A stretch of 64,000 nt of DNA from Arenibacter sp. F20364 (GTDB lineage Bacteria > Bacteroidota > Bacteroidia > Flavobacteriales > Flavobacteriaceae): contig NZ_JALKBD010000016.1 in assembly GCF_023015905.1 (NCBI RefSeq), positions 62,001 to 126,000 on the forward strand, given 5' to 3'. This document shows, one piece after another, positions 24,839-35,601 of this stretch (position 1 is its first letter; each line of letters begins with the position of its first letter). The notes beneath the pieces are model-generated. The model was not told the DNA's origin. It saw only the letters and a program-made list of their open reading frames with translations, and ran no database searches. The position numbers and the translations under genes are program-made.

Positions 24839-27520
24839 CTAAAAAAGCGCTGTCTGTCCTTCGTCATCGTCTTTGTTTGATTTCTTGGTCTTATTGGGTT
24901 CTTCTTTAGTTGTTCCGGTTTTTTGGGGGTCTGATTTTTGACCCTCCTTGGAGGCTACATTTTCTTCATCAACCACTTCTATGTCGTTAGCTGTGTTTTC
25001 TTTGGGTTCCTCGAAAGGGAGCGGTTCTAGGGCATTAATATTTTTTACTTTATCGGAAGTCAATTGATTACCTAAAGCTTTTATTCCTTTAATTGATATA
25101 AAAGCTTCTAAATCAACTACTTGATTAGGTTTAGAATCTTTGCCTCTTGGTTTTGTAAATTCAATCTCTACTACGGGGCGCCAATCTGTAGAAACCAGTT
25201 CTAGGAAGGATTTAGGGTGTTCCGAAATGAACAATTCTTCCTTGTTTTCATTCTCGATCATAAATCGCTTAACGTAGTAGCGGTCTTTTTCCCCTTCATA
25301 GTATATGGCAGATAATGGCTTGTTGGGGTGCCATTTTTCCAAAATGACCATATCCTCATCGAAGTGGGTGGAGAGGTTGGGGATAAAGGTTTTGGCTACG
25401 CCTTTTTGGGTGACGACCAAAAGCATATCATCTCCCTTGAATTCGCCAAGGAGTTCCCCGCGACCATCTACGTTCAATCTACGGACTATTTCATCGAACC
25501 ATATTTTTCTGGGCTTTAAGGTAGAAACCCCTTTTTCTTTAAGTTCGATGCGCTTTACGGTGTATTTGGTGACAATATTCCCTTTTGAGGCCCTACCTTT
25601 TATCAATACATCGGCGAAGTCGATATCCCATTTAAGTTTCTTGATGCTGCCCACCTGTCTTAAAAGGACGGTTATCACTTCGGCTTCCCCATTGGGGTTG
25701 GCAGAGAAATACAGCACCTCGGATTGTGGTTTGCCAGTGGTAAGGTCATAAGGTTTGTCCCTGGTAACTCCGGTTACGTTGAAGCGCTTAATATAGCTGG
25801 CCCCGCCCTTACCGTCCTTGTAGATCATATTGTAAATGGTGCGTTTGTCTTTTTTCTTGAATACGGCCACATGTATGATGTTTTTGCCTACAAAGATCTT
25901 TGAATCTACCTTGGCAATCATCATTTTTCCATCATTGGTAAATACAATTATGTCATCTATATCACTACAATCGGTTACGTATTCGTCTCGTTTTAAGGAG
26001 GTTCCAACAAATCCTTCTTCTCTGTTTACGTATAATTTTGTGTTTCTTATAACCACCTTGGTGGCTTCTATATCGTCAAAAATTCTGATTTCCGATTTTC
26101 GCTCCCGTCCCTTTCCGTACTTTTCCTTTAAGGACTTGAAATAGTTAATGGCGAATTCTATCAAATTGGCCAAATGATGTTTTACCTCGGCAATTTTGTC
26201 CTCGAGACTATCTAAATATTGTTGGGCCTTGTCCAAATCGAACTTAGAGATTCTTTTGATCCTTATTTCTGTAAGTCGAACAATATCATCTTCGGTGACT
26301 TTTCTTTTTAGATGTTTGGTGTGCGGCGCAAGACCTTTGTCTATGGCGGCAATAACGCCCTCCCAGGTTTCTTCCTCTTCAATGTCCCTATAAATTCTAT
26401 TTTCAATGAAGATGCGCTCAAGGGAGGCAAAATGCCATTGTTCCTCCAGTTCTCCCAGTTGTATTTCCAATTCGGCCTTTAGTAGTTCCACGGTGTAATC
26501 GGTGGATCGTTGCAGCATTTCGGTAACGCCTATAAAAAGAGGTTTGTTGTCCTCTATGATACAACCCAATGGGGATATGGATGATTCGCAGGAGGTGAAG
26601 GCATACAGGGCATCTATGGTTTTGTCCGGTGAAAGACCTGTTGGTAGGTGGACCAATATTTCTACTTCCGCTGCGGTATTGTCCTCAATTTTTTTGATTT
26701 TTATCTTCCCCTTGTCATTCGCTTTTAGGATAGAATCTATTAAAGAAGAGGTGTTAGTGCCATATGGTATTTCCCTGATTACCAGTGTATTCTTGTCTAG
26801 CTGCTGTATCTTGGCTCTGACCCTGATTTTGCCACCTCTTAATCCGTCGTTGTAATTGCTTACATCTATGATGCCGGAGGTTGGGAAGTCTGGGTAAATG
26901 GTAAATTTTTGTCCTTTAAGATGTTTTATGGAGGCATCGATAAGTTCAACAAAATTATGGGGCAATACCTTGGTGGAGAGTCCCACGGCTATCCCTTCTG
27001 CTCCCTGCGCAAGTAAAAGCGGAAATTTAACCGGTAGATTTACGGGTTCTTTTTTTCTTCCGTCATAGGAAAGTTGCCATTCCGTAATCTTTGGGCTAAA
27101 TACCACTTCAAGGGCAAATTTTGTCAACCTGGCCTCAATATAACGGGATGCGGCAGCGCTATCGCCCGTTAAGATGTTTCCCCAGTTACCCTGAGTGTCG
27201 ATCAAGAGGTCTTTTTGTCCAATTTGTACCATGGCGTCCGCAATACTTGCGTCACCATGGGGGTGGTATTGCATGGTATGGCCCACAACATTGGCAACTT
27301 TGTTGTATCGGCCGTCGTCCAATTCCTTTAATGCGTGCATTATCCTTCGCTGAACAGGCTTGAATCCGTCCTCTATTGCGGGTACTGCACGCTCCAAAAT
27401 AACATAGGAAGCGTAATCTAAAAACCAGTCCTTATACATCCCCGTAACCTTGGTAAGGGTGTCATGGGTTTCTTCTTGATTTTCTTTGGGTACTTCGTTC
27501 AGTTCTTCATTCTCTTCCAT
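24839..27520 (-). CDS. parC: DNA topoisomerase IV subunit A
   Basis: This is the DNA cleavage/rejoining subunit of a type IIA topoisomerase, which decatenates chromosomes. The 893-residue protein starts with the family segment DYASYVILERAVPAIEDGFK (35-54, shown to 20 residues). The catalytic Tyr is Y127 in SAAASRYIEARLT. A coiled-coil gate follows (about 420-470), then a C-terminal beta-pinwheel-like domain and a disordered acidic/lysine tail ending in DDDEGQTALF. Assignment as ParC, not GyrA, rests on the sequence type and the adjacent short ParE; gyrA would lie elsewhere. The spacing to parE is 46 bases and contains a GC-rich palindrome. Confidence 0.93.
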   Translation of the reverse strand: MEENEELNEVPKENQEETHDTLTKVTGMYKDWFLDYASYVILERAVPAIEDGFKPVQRRIMHALKELDDGRYNKVANVVGHTMQYHPHGDASIADAMVQIGQKDLLIDTQGNWGNILTGDSAAASRYIEARLTKFALEVVFSPKITEWQLSYDGRKKEPVNLPVKFPLLLAQGAEGIAVGLSTKVLPHNFVELIDASIKHLKGQKFTIYPDFPTSGIIDVSNYNDGLRGGKIRVRAKIQQLDKNTLVIREIPYGTNTSSLIDSILKANDKGKIKIKKIEDNTAAEVEILVHLPTGLSPDKTIDALYAFTSCESSISPLGCIIEDNKPLFIGVTEMLQRSTDYTVELLKAELEIQLGELEEQWHFASLERIFIENRIYRDIEEEETWEGVIAAIDKGLAPHTKHLKRKVTEDDIVRLTEIRIKRISKFDLDKAQQYLDSLEDKIAEVKHHLANLIEFAINYFKSLKEKYGKGRERKSEIRIFDDIEATKVVIRNTKLYVNREEGFVGTSLKRDEYVTDCSDIDDIIVFTNDGKMMIAKVDSKIFVGKNIIHVAVFKKKDKRTIYNMIYKDGKGGASYIKRFNVTGVTRDKPYDLTTGKPQSEVLYFSANPNGEAEVITVLLRQVGSIKKLKWDIDFADVLIKGRASKGNIVTKYTVKRIELKEKGVSTLKPRKIWFDEIVRRLNVDGRGELLGEFKGDDMLLVVTQKGVAKTFIPNLSTHFDEDMVILEKWHPNKPLSAIYYEGEKDRYYVKRFMIENENKEELFISEHPKSFLELVSTDWRPVVEIEFTKPRGKDSKPNQVVDLEAFISIKGIKALGNQLTSDKVKNINALEPLPFEEPKENTANDIEVVDEENVASKEGQKSDPQKTGTTKEEPNKTKKSNKDDDEGQTALF

Positions 27521-27544
27521 AAAGAAAGATTCGTATTAGTTTGG

Positions 27545-27564
27545 CCTGCCTATCGGCAGACAGG
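27545..27564. repeat. GC-rich palindromic repeat between parE and parC
   Basis: CCTGCCTATCGGCAGACAGG (20 bases) forms a hairpin. A close relative is at 45272-45295 and related sequences are at 45183-45232. It ends 2 bases before the end of parE (stop codon at 27566-27568 on the plus-strand coordinates) and looks like a dispersed, REP-like element. Confidence 0.7.
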
Positions 27565-27565
27565 T

Positions 27566-29428
27566 TTATAATTGGTTTTCCTCTACTAGGTCTACCTCTA
27601 CTTTAAGGTTGTTTATTATGAATTCCTGACGGTCAGGGGTGTTTTTTCCCATATAAAATTCCAATAGGTTTTCTATGGACATGGCTTTGTCCAACATTAC
27701 CGGTTCCAATCTAATATCTTCGCCAATAAAATGTTGAAACTCATCCGGGGAGATCTCGCCCAATCCCTTAAATCGGGTTATTTCGGGTTTCCCTGTTAAC
27801 TTTTCAATGGCCTGTAATTTTTCCTCAGGGCTGTAGCAATAATAGGTGTCCTTTTTGTTCCGGACCCTGAACAGCGGTGTTTGAAGGATGTACAGGTGAT
27901 TTTCTTTTATTAGTTCAGGAAAAAATTGTAGGAAAAAAGTTATCAATAAAAGTCGAATGTGCATTCCGTCAACATCGGCATCCGTAGCAATTACTATTTT
28001 GTTATACCTTAGATCCTCCATGGATTCCTCAATGTTCAAGGCAGCTTGTAGCAGGTTGAACTCCTCATTTTCGTATACTATTTTTTTGGACATGCCATAA
28101 GAGTTCAAGGGTTTTCCCCTTAGGCTAAATACCGCTTGGGTATTTACGTCCCTTGATTTTGTTATGGAACCTGAGGCTGAATCACCCTCTGTGATAAACA
28201 GGGTACTTTCCAAGCAGCGATCGTTCTTTGAATCTGCCAAATGAACCCTGCAATCCCTTAATTTCTTATTGTGTAGGTTGGCTTTTTTTGCCCTGTCTTT
28301 GGCCAGTTTTCTAATGCCGGAGAGTTCCTTTCGCTCCCGCTCTGCCTGCATAATTTTACGCTGCAGCTTTTCTGCGGTATCGGGATTTTTATGAAGGTAA
28401 TTGTTGAGCTGGGTACCAACAAAATCGTTAATATAGGTTCGCACCGTTGGCAGATCGCCGCCCATATCCGTAGACCCCAATTTGGTCTTTGTCTGACTTT
28501 CAAAAACAGGCTCCATAACCTTGATGGCTATAGCGGAAATGATAGACTTCCTAACATCGGATGGATCGTAATTTTTACCATAGAATTCCCTTATGGTTTT
28601 TACTATGGCCTCTCTAAATGCCGTCTGGTGTGTTCCGCCCTGTGTGGTGTTTTGTCCATTAACAAACGAATGATACTCTTCACTGTATTGTGTTTTACTG
28701 TGCGTTAATGCAATTTCGATATCGGTACCCTTTAAGTGTATTATAGGGTATGTCATATCTTCAATGTTGTTATTGTCTTCCAATAAGTCCTTTAATCCGT
28801 TCTCGGAGTGGAATTTCTCACCGTTGTAGATAATAGTCAGACCGGGATTGAGGTATACATAATTTTTGAGCATGCGTTCCACATACTCGTTCCTGTACTT
28901 GTATTTCTTAAAAATAATTTCGTCCGGGGTAAAGGAAACCTTTGTTCCCTTTCGTTTTGAAGTGTCTTCCGGGCCCACTTCCGCTACCAGGTTTCCTTGT
29001 TGAAACTCTGCGGTTTTAAGCATATTGTCCCTTGAGGACTGCACTCTGAAAAAACTTGACAGGGCATTTACTGCTTTTGTACCAACCCCGTTGAGTCCAA
29101 CCGATTTCTTAAAGGCCCTTGAGTCGTACTTACCACCGGTATTCATTTTGGAAACCACGTCCACTACCTTTCCCAATGGTATTCCCCTACCGTAATCCCT
29201 CACGTTTACCACATTATCTTTGATAACGATTTCGATGGTCTTACCGGCGCCCATAACAAATTCATCTATACAGTTATCTATGACCTCCTTTAGGAGGATA
29301 TAGATACCATCATCTGCGGAAGAACCATCCCCCAATTTACCAATGTACATCCCCGGACGCATCCGGATATGTTCTTTCCAGTCTAATGAGCGAATGTTGT
29401 CTTCTGTATATTGGGCGTTATCTGACAT
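27566..29428 (-). CDS. parE: DNA topoisomerase IV subunit B
   Basis: This is the ATPase subunit of topoisomerase IV. The 620-residue protein has the GHKL ATPase domain (ATP site [18 protein letters not shown] and [14 protein letters not shown]), the transducer, and the TOPRIM domain with [11 protein letters not shown] and [12 protein letters not shown]. It ends after the short C-terminal region typical of ParE, without the GyrB insertion of enterobacteria. parC follows. A small membrane-protein ORF ends 3 bases upstream of its start. The subunits would act together as a heterotetramer. Confidence 0.94.
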   Translation of the reverse strand: MSDNAQYTEDNIRSLDWKEHIRMRPGMYIGKLGDGSSADDGIYILLKEVIDNCIDEFVMGAGKTIEIVIKDNVVNVRDYGRGIPLGKVVDVVSKMNTGGKYDSRAFKKSVGLNGVGTKAVNALSSFFRVQSSRDNMLKTAEFQQGNLVAEVGPEDTSKRKGTKVSFTPDEIIFKKYKYRNEYVERMLKNYVYLNPGLTIIYNGEKFHSENGLKDLLEDNNNIEDMTYPIIHLKGTDIEIALTHSKTQYSEEYHSFVNGQNTTQGGTHQTAFREAIVKTIREFYGKNYDPSDVRKSIISAIAIKVMEPVFESQTKTKLGSTDMGGDLPTVRTYINDFVGTQLNNYLHKNPDTAEKLQRKIMQAERERKELSGIRKLAKDRAKKANLHNKKLRDCRVHLADSKNDRCLESTLFITEGDSASGSITKSRDVNTQAVFSLRGKPLNSYGMSKKIVYENEEFNLLQAALNIEESMEDLRYNKIVIATDADVDGMHIRLLLITFFLQFFPELIKENHLYILQTPLFRVRNKKDTYYCYSPEEKLQAIEKLTGKPEITRFKGLGEISPDEFQHFIGEDIRLEPVMLDKAMSIENLLEFYMGKNTPDRQEFIINNLKVEVDLVEENQL

Positions 29429-29431
29429 GGT

Positions 29432-29638
29432 CTAGGGCTTTATCCAAAGTGTTGCTAATATAGCAAGTGTTATAAAAAGATGAAACCCCTGGGCGTTAAA
29501 GTAATTAACAAAGGAAACCAACGATTTGTTGATAGTAAGGGGTTTTAAGTGCAATAATTTCTTAATTAAGAGAACAATAGCGATCACAAAAATATAAAAT
29601 ATTATTGATTCTTTGAAGGGGCGCCAAAGCCAGTTCAA
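29432..29638 (-). CDS. Small two-helix membrane protein, unknown
   Basis: This 68-residue protein has two hydrophobic helices (about 10-26 and 52-66) separated by a basic loop (KKLLHLKPLTINKS). It ends 3 bases before the parE start, so the two are probably translated from one mRNA. Nothing in the sequence names a function. The close spacing and uninterrupted frame favour a real gene, but chance cannot be excluded at this length. Confidence 0.5.
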   Translation of the reverse strand: MNWLWRPFKESIIFYIFVIAIVLLIKKLLHLKPLTINKSLVSFVNYFNAQGFHLFITLAILATLWIKP

Positions 29639-29687
29639 TTTCAGTACCCTTTTTGGATTCTAAGGTGCAGAGCGATTTAAAATGAGC

Positions 29688-29727
29688 AAATCCCAAGAGA
29701 ATTATGAAATAATATCTCTTGGGATTT
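29688..29727 (-). terminator. Hairpin terminator between ychF and the small membrane gene
   Basis: A perfect 13-bp inverted repeat (29688-29700 with 29715-29727, AAATCCCAAGAGA/TCTCTTGGGATTT) lies 53 bases after the ychF stop. The T tract on the minus strand is short, so termination may be moderate. Confidence 0.65.
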
Positions 29728-29779
29728 GATAATGGAGTTGAAATTGACAGGTGTTTTAACTGATAAATGACGTTAGGGA

Positions 29780-30874
29780 TTACACGTTAAACCTAAAATG
29801 CATTACATCACCATCCTTAACTATGTACTCTTTTCCTTCTACGCGCATTTTTCCGGCTTCCTTAACCTTGGCCTCGCTACCAAAGGAAACAAAATCGTTG
29901 TAGGCAATAACTTCGGCACGAATAAAACCCTTTTCAAAATCGGTATGTATTACCCCTGCGGCCTGTGGTGCCGTAGCGCCCACTGGAATAGTCCATGCAC
30001 GAACCTCCTTTACTCCTGCTGTAAAGTAGGTCTCCAAATCCAATAACCTATAAGCTCCCCTGATCAATTTGGCAGAACCTGGTTCGCTCAATCCTAAATC
30101 TTCTAAGAACATTTGTCGTTCCTCATAACTTTCCAATTCCGTAATATCGGCTTCGGTGCCTACGGCCAAAAAGATTACCTCGGCATTTTCGTTGGCAACT
30201 GCTGCCTTAACTTGCTCCACATAGGCGTTGCCAGTGGTAGCGGCATCCTCATCCACGTTACATACGTACATTACCGGCTTGTCCGTAATTAACTGTAAAG
30301 GCTTTACAAATTCGGCCCTATCTTCCTTGTTGATGTCCAGGGCGCGTACAGAGGTTCCGGTTTCAAGACCTTGTTTAATTTTTAGAAGGACTGCTTCTTC
30401 TTTTTGCGCTTCCTTATTTCCTGTCTTGGCGGCCCGCTTTACTTTTTCAAGCTTTTTATCAACGGTCTCCAAATCCTTTAATTGAAGTTCTATGTCAATG
30501 GTCTCTTTGTCCCTTACCGGGTTGACAGAGCCATCTACGTGAACAATATTTTCGTTGTCGAAACAGCGGAGTACGTGTAAAATTGCATCTGTTTCCCGAA
30601 TATTACCTAAAAACTGGTTGCCAAGACCTTCGCCTTTACTGGCTCCCTTTACCAAGCCCGCTATATCCACAATCTCTACGGTTGCAGGCAATACCCTTTC
30701 CGGGCTTACCAATTCCTCCAATTTCTCCAAGCGAGTATCCGGTACGTTTACTACCCCAATATTGGGTTCAATAGTACAAAAAGGAAAATTGGCGCTTTGG
30801 GCCTTAGCGTTGGACAAACAATTAAAAAGGGTGGACTTTCCTACGTTGGGCAATCCTACAATACCTGCTTTCAT
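29780..30874 (-). CDS. ychF: Redox-regulated ATPase YchF (Obg family)
   Basis: YchF is an Obg-type P-loop NTPase that prefers ATP and associates with ribosomes. The 364-residue protein carries G1 [20 protein letters not shown] (7-26), switch/G3 [19 protein letters not shown], and an NVDE motif in place of NKxD, which explains the ATP preference. It ends in a TGS domain (about 280-364) with [13 protein letters not shown]. The length is standard. A terminator follows it. Confidence 0.96.
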   Translation of the reverse strand: MKAGIVGLPNVGKSTLFNCLSNAKAQSANFPFCTIEPNIGVVNVPDTRLEKLEELVSPERVLPATVEIVDIAGLVKGASKGEGLGNQFLGNIRETDAILHVLRCFDNENIVHVDGSVNPVRDKETIDIELQLKDLETVDKKLEKVKRAAKTGNKEAQKEEAVLLKIKQGLETGTSVRALDINKEDRAEFVKPLQLITDKPVMYVCNVDEDAATTGNAYVEQVKAAVANENAEVIFLAVGTEADITELESYEERQMFLEDLGLSEPGSAKLIRGAYRLLDLETYFTAGVKEVRAWTIPVGATAPQAAGVIHTDFEKGFIRAEVIAYNDFVSFGSEAKVKEAGKMRVEGKEYIVKDGDVMHFRFNV

Positions 30875-31041
30875 GATCTAGATCTATTTTAAGTCGGAAA
30901 CAAGCTCAATCCTATTTCCCAGCTTTTTTTAAACAGCTGCAAAGATACTATTTATGTACGTTTAAGAACATATATTGCCAATCTTAATTACGTAAAAATA
31001 AAATACCTAAATTAGAAGTAGAAACACTTAAAACCATTAAT

Positions 31042-33717
31042 ATGAAAAAAATATTTTTATTGACAGTTTTTATGTTGGGCAACTTTGCTTTGGTAGTTGC
31101 CCAAAATTCTGTAACAGGTAATGTTACGGATGATAGTGGCGAGCCCCTAGTTGGGGTGAATATTGTGGAAAAAGGTACCACTAACGGTACAACGACAGAT
31201 TTTGATGGGAATTATCAAATATCGGTAATGGACAATGCAATACTTGTTTTCAGCTATATAGGATATGATTCCAAGGAGGAAATCGTTGCAGGGAAATCTA
31301 TTATCAATGTTTCCCTGTCTGGAGGAATGATGTTGGACGAGGTGCAACTGGTGGGTTCAAGAAGTCCAAAACGTACTTCTACGGATACCGCAGTACCAGT
31401 GGATGTTATTGACATTGCAGAAGTCTCTACCCAAACGGGCCGTGTTGAAGTAAACGAGTTGCTGCAGTATGCGGCCCCGTCCTTTAATGCCAATAAACAA
31501 TCGGGCTCGGATGGTGCGGATCATATAGATCCAGCTACTCTGAGAGGTCTTGGACCTGATCAGACCTTAGTACTCATCAATGGCAAAAGAAGGCATCAAT
31601 CCTCTTTGATCAATATTTTCGGAACCAGGGGCCGTGGCAATACCGGCACCGACCTGAACGCCATTCCGTCCTCGGCCATTAAACGAATAGAGATATTGCG
31701 TGATGGCGCTGCTGCACAGTACGGTTCGGATGCCATTGCGGGGGTAATCAACATTGTCCTAAAAGACCAAACCAATAAAGTATCAGGTTTTGTCAATTAT
31801 GGAGCCTACAACACCAATGCACAAGGAGATTTTCCGGCAGGAACACCTAATACCGATGGTAACCGATTGGACACCGAGAAAGACGGCAATGCCATAGGTA
31901 GCGATAAGAGTTTTGACGGAGGTTCATTAAAAGCGGGAGTGAATTTTGGCGCTGCTATTGGCAAAGATGGTGGATTCGTAAATGTCACCACGGAATATAT
32001 TAGCAAGAACAAGACGTTAAGGCCTGGGTTCGATTTCAGGAGAGGTTTTGGGGAAGCGGCCATTGACGGATTTAATCTAATGGTGAATGCTTCCGTTCCA
32101 TTGTCCGACAACTCAGAGTTATACGCTTTTGGAGGTAGAAATTATAGGGATACGGATGCCTACGCCTTTACAAGAAACGGAGGAAATAGGGTAATTCCAT
32201 CTATATATCCGAATGGCTTTACCCCTAGGATTACTTCCAATATTATAGATAATTCCTTCTCAGCCGGATTTAGAACTGAATTGGAAAGTGGCTGGAAACT
32301 TGATATCAGTAATACTTATGGCAAGAACAATTTTCATTATTACATAAAAGGTACGCTCAATGCCTCTTTGGAGGATGTATCTCCCACCGATTTTGACGCT
32401 GGGGGTCATAGTCTTACCCAAAACACGGTTAATTTAGATTTTTCCAAATATTATGATGATGTTTTGGAAGGGATGAACTTGGCTTTTGGTGTCGAATATA
32501 GAACGGAAAACTTTGTCATATTCGCTGGTGAGGAGGGTTCATGGGGGACTTATGATGTAAATGGTCTGTTAATTACAGATCCGGCGAGCCAAACCCAGCC
32601 CACGGATCCGGATTCCGGCGATCCACGTCCCGGTGGTTCCCAAGGTTTTCCTGGATACAGTCCCACGAACGAAGTGGACAGAAGTAGAAGTAATTTTTCC
32701 CTTTATGCCGATGGGGAGTTTGATCTTGCCGAAACCTTTCTTTTGAGCGCTGCGGCAAGGTTTGAGAATTTTAGCGATTTTGGAAGTACCTTGAACGGTA
32801 AACTGGCCGCTAGGCTAAAAGCGTCGGACAACGTAAATATAAGAGGTTCTGTAAGTACAGGTTTTAGAGCCCCTTCTTTGGCCCAAAAATATTATAATCT
32901 TCAGTTTACGAATTTTGTTGGTGGGGCAGCCTTGGAGTCTTTATTGTCTCCCAATAACAGTCCTGTAACGGCCTCATTTGGAATTGAACAGTTAACTGAG
33001 GAAAAGGCACTAAATGCCGGCTTGGGTTTTACCGCAACTTTTGGTGATTTTACGGCCACTGTTGATGGATACTATATTAAGGTAGACGATAGGATAGTGC
33101 TCACGGGTAATTTTGATGCTCCTCAAATTCCCAATGTGGAGGCAGCGCAGTTCTTTGTAAATGGCGTGGACACCAAAACCACTGGTTTGGATATTGTTTT
33201 GGCCTGGAAGAAAAGTTTTGATGACAATAGGCTATCGGCCACATTTACCGGCAATATTAACGATATGAAAATCGATAAGGTAAATAATGGAAACCTGGAT
33301 GCGGAAACTTTTTTTGGGGAGAGGGATAAAGGCTTTCTGTTGGCCTCGGCCCCGAAAAGTAAATTTACTCTGAATATGAACTACGCTAGGGACAAATTTG
33401 ATGCCGGTTTGGCTTTTACCCATTTCAGCAAGGTGGAACTATTGGACTACCAAATGTATGAGCCTACCTCCGATTATGCCAGTTTTGAGGACCAAATCAA
33501 TCAGGCTACGGACACCTATGACCCCAGGCTGGTAACCGATCTGGTTTTTGGTTATCAATTGTGCGATGGGCTTAAATTAAATGTTGGCGCCAATAACCTA
33601 TTCAATGTATATCCCGACCAACAGGACGATTGGGTTGAAGGAGGAGGTTATTGGGACTCCGTACAAATGGGCTTTGGCGGGGCTTATTACTATGCCAAAA
33701 TAGGATTTACATTTTAA
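31042..33717 (+). CDS. TonB-dependent outer-membrane receptor
   Basis: This 891-residue protein has a signal peptide (MKKIFLLTVFMLGNFALVVAQ), then an N-terminal carboxypeptidase-regulatory-like beta domain (about 23-100, with GEPLVGVNIVEKGTTNGTTT) as in Bacteroidota SusC-like and TonB receptors. A plug domain (about 120-240) holds GLGPDQTLVLINGKRRHQ, and a beta-barrel runs to the C-terminal aromatic strand YAKIGFTF. No SusD partner is adjacent, so it need not be a polysaccharide utilization system. The substrate is unknown. It has its own terminator downstream and no closely linked gene. Confidence 0.9.
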   Translation: MKKIFLLTVFMLGNFALVVAQNSVTGNVTDDSGEPLVGVNIVEKGTTNGTTTDFDGNYQISVMDNAILVFSYIGYDSKEEIVAGKSIINVSLSGGMMLDEVQLVGSRSPKRTSTDTAVPVDVIDIAEVSTQTGRVEVNELLQYAAPSFNANKQSGSDGADHIDPATLRGLGPDQTLVLINGKRRHQSSLINIFGTRGRGNTGTDLNAIPSSAIKRIEILRDGAAAQYGSDAIAGVINIVLKDQTNKVSGFVNYGAYNTNAQGDFPAGTPNTDGNRLDTEKDGNAIGSDKSFDGGSLKAGVNFGAAIGKDGGFVNVTTEYISKNKTLRPGFDFRRGFGEAAIDGFNLMVNASVPLSDNSELYAFGGRNYRDTDAYAFTRNGGNRVIPSIYPNGFTPRITSNIIDNSFSAGFRTELESGWKLDISNTYGKNNFHYYIKGTLNASLEDVSPTDFDAGGHSLTQNTVNLDFSKYYDDVLEGMNLAFGVEYRTENFVIFAGEEGSWGTYDVNGLLITDPASQTQPTDPDSGDPRPGGSQGFPGYSPTNEVDRSRSNFSLYADGEFDLAETFLLSAAARFENFSDFGSTLNGKLAARLKASDNVNIRGSVSTGFRAPSLAQKYYNLQFTNFVGGAALESLLSPNNSPVTASFGIEQLTEEKALNAGLGFTATFGDFTATVDGYYIKVDDRIVLTGNFDAPQIPNVEAAQFFVNGVDTKTTGLDIVLAWKKSFDDNRLSATFTGNINDMKIDKVNNGNLDAETFFGERDKGFLLASAPKSKFTLNMNYARDKFDAGLAFTHFSKVELLDYQMYEPTSDYASFEDQINQATDTYDPRLVTDLVFGYQLCDGLKLNVGANNLFNVYPDQQDDWVEGGGYWDSVQMGFGGAYYYAKIGFTF

Positions 33718-33740
33718 AGATTATCCAACCCAAATAGGAA

Positions 33741-33766
33741 AAGGCTGCACATGAGCAGCCTTTTTT
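33741..33766 (+). terminator. Rho-independent terminator after the TonB receptor
   Basis: An 8-bp stem AAGGCTGC (33741-33748) pairs with GCAGCCTT (33755-33762), followed by a T run. It lies 24 bases after the receptor stop. Confidence 0.85.
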
Positions 33767-33887
33767 ATATAGTCATATTGGATCAGTCATTCGTCCGGAA
33801 CTGGAATTTTAAGAACGGCGGTAATTAAAATTCGTATTCCACTTCTTCAATAGCATCAAGGAATTTTCGTATGTGGTAATAAATATC

Positions 33888-34238
33888 CTATTCAGGATGC
33901 ATAAAACGTTGTTTGCCCAAAAGAACATCTTCGGACTCAACATGGTCTTCATCGGGCACGCAGCAATCTACCGGACATACAGCGGCACACTGTGGCTCAT
34001 CGTGGAATCCTTTACATTCCGTACACTTATCGGGGACAATAAAATATATCTCGTCACTTATGGGCTCTTGCGATTCGTCCGCATTAACGGCTTTGCCATC
34101 GGGCAGCACAACATCCCCTTTTAAAAGGGTTCCGTCGCTATAGCGCCAATCGTCCGCACCTTCATAAATTGCAGTATTTGGGCATTCCGGTTCACAAGCT
34201 CCGCAGTTTATGCACTCATCTGTTATTATAATTGCCAT
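33888..34238 (-). CDS. 4Fe-4S dicluster ferredoxin
   Basis: This 116-residue protein has two Cys clusters: [19 protein letters not shown] (CxxCxxCxxxCP) near the N-terminus and [17 protein letters not shown] (CxxC-x8-CxxxC) near the C-terminus, followed by CPVDCC. Each would bind a [4Fe-4S] cluster. It is a cytoplasmic electron carrier that serves various oxidoreductases, including ones elsewhere in the cell. It is divergent from the acyl-CoA reductase gene (86-base gap). Confidence 0.93.
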   Translation of the reverse strand: MAIIITDECINCGACEPECPNTAIYEGADDWRYSDGTLLKGDVVLPDGKAVNADESQEPISDEIYFIVPDKCTECKGFHDEPQCAAVCPVDCCVPDEDHVESEDVLLGKQRFMHPE

Positions 34239-34324
34239 ATTTTATATTTCTTTTATGCTGATTTAAATTCAGTATCAATACTTTTGTACAAAGGTAAAGC
34301 CTAATAAAATCTTTTACAAATATA

Positions 34325-35386
34325 ATGACTGACCTTAGACATAGACTTAATGCTTTTGTTAAACTTGGTAGTTTTTTTAAAGGATATTGCAAATATGCAA
34401 AAAACAAAACTCAAATAGAAGATAATCAGCATGCATGGTTTGTAAAACTCGATGAAATACTAGTCTTGGCCGGACATCACAATGGCTGGTTTACCCCCGA
34501 AAATATTTTATACAGTCTGGAGAGTTGGGCAGAGTTACTTACGCTATCAGAACTCGAAAGTTGGCTTTCTGACTATGATTTGACGAAAAACAAGCCTAAG
34601 ACGGTAGCCTTGATCATGGCCGGGAACATTCCTTTGGTGGGTTTTCATGACTTCTTAAGTGCCCTGATAACAGGAAACCGGGTCATGGTAAAACTTTCCT
34701 CAAATGATAAAATTTTACTGCCTTTTATTGCTCAATATTTAATTGGGATGGAGCCTTTGTTAAAAGATCAAATTTCTTTTGTGGAAGGTAAATTGGAAGA
34801 TTTTGATGTGGTAATTGCTACCGGAAGCGACAATACTTCTCGGTATTTTGAGCATTATTTCGGAAGCAAGCCCAATATTATCAGAAGAAATCGGAATTCG
34901 GTAGCCATTCTTAACGGCAAGGAGACCAATGATGAGTTGGCCGCTTTGGGCGAGGATATTTTTAGGTATTACGGATTGGGCTGTAGAAGTGTTTCCAAAT
35001 TGTTCGTACCAAGAAATTACAACTTTGATGCGCTTTTTAAGGCCCTCTACCCTTTTAATACCATTATTGAACAACATAAATACGCCAATAACTATGATTA
35101 TAACAAGGCGGTATACCTTATGAGCCTATTTAAGATACTGGAAAATGGTTTCCTTATGTTAAAGGAGGATGAAAGTTATGCCTCGCCCATCGCCACCGTA
35201 TTTTATGAATTTTATGATTCATTGGAGGAATTGAAAATTAGACTATCCAATGAAAAGGAAAAGATTCAATGTATAGTGGCGAATGGATTTATGGTTGATG
35301 AGGTGCCCTTTGGCCATACCCAAAAACCTTCCTTGGCCGATTATGCGGATAATATTGATACTGTTGATTTTTTGTTGAAAACATAA
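34325..35386 (+). CDS. LuxC-like acyl-CoA reductase
   Basis: This 353-residue protein matches the LuxC/acyl-CoA reductase family, which reduces activated fatty acyl groups to aldehydes using NADPH. The N-terminal domain (1-95) precedes a dehydrogenase-like fold with VALIMAGNIPLVGFHDFLSA and RNSVAILNGKET. A Cys in GLGCRSVSKLFVP lies at the position expected of the catalytic Cys. No LuxD or LuxE partner or luciferase gene is near, so light production is not implied. The gene is divergent from the ferredoxin, and serC follows 215 bases later. Confidence 0.88.
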   Translation: MTDLRHRLNAFVKLGSFFKGYCKYAKNKTQIEDNQHAWFVKLDEILVLAGHHNGWFTPENILYSLESWAELLTLSELESWLSDYDLTKNKPKTVALIMAGNIPLVGFHDFLSALITGNRVMVKLSSNDKILLPFIAQYLIGMEPLLKDQISFVEGKLEDFDVVIATGSDNTSRYFEHYFGSKPNIIRRNRNSVAILNGKETNDELAALGEDIFRYYGLGCRSVSKLFVPRNYNFDALFKALYPFNTIIEQHKYANNYDYNKAVYLMSLFKILENGFLMLKEDESYASPIATVFYEFYDSLEELKIRLSNEKEKIQCIVANGFMVDEVPFGHTQKPSLADYADNIDTVDFLLKT

Positions 35387-35601
35387 TGTAATAATTCAGG
35401 AGCGCACTACCCTACTTCCTAAAATATTTATGACCTTTAACCTTTTAAAAAAGTAATCAAATTCAGAAATAACTCAAGAACAACCTTAGCACGGACAAAT
35501 AAGAATTAGATAATTAAAGTGATTGTTGTCAGTCAATCCAAAATTATTTTTAACCTCTCAGAGATAGAATATATTCTTTGAATAACCCTAAAAAGAAGTA
35601 A

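Noticed and set aside
35387-35601. Riboswitch or amino-acid leader before serC
   Set aside because: No Ser-codon run, strong terminator or recognised riboswitch core is visible.
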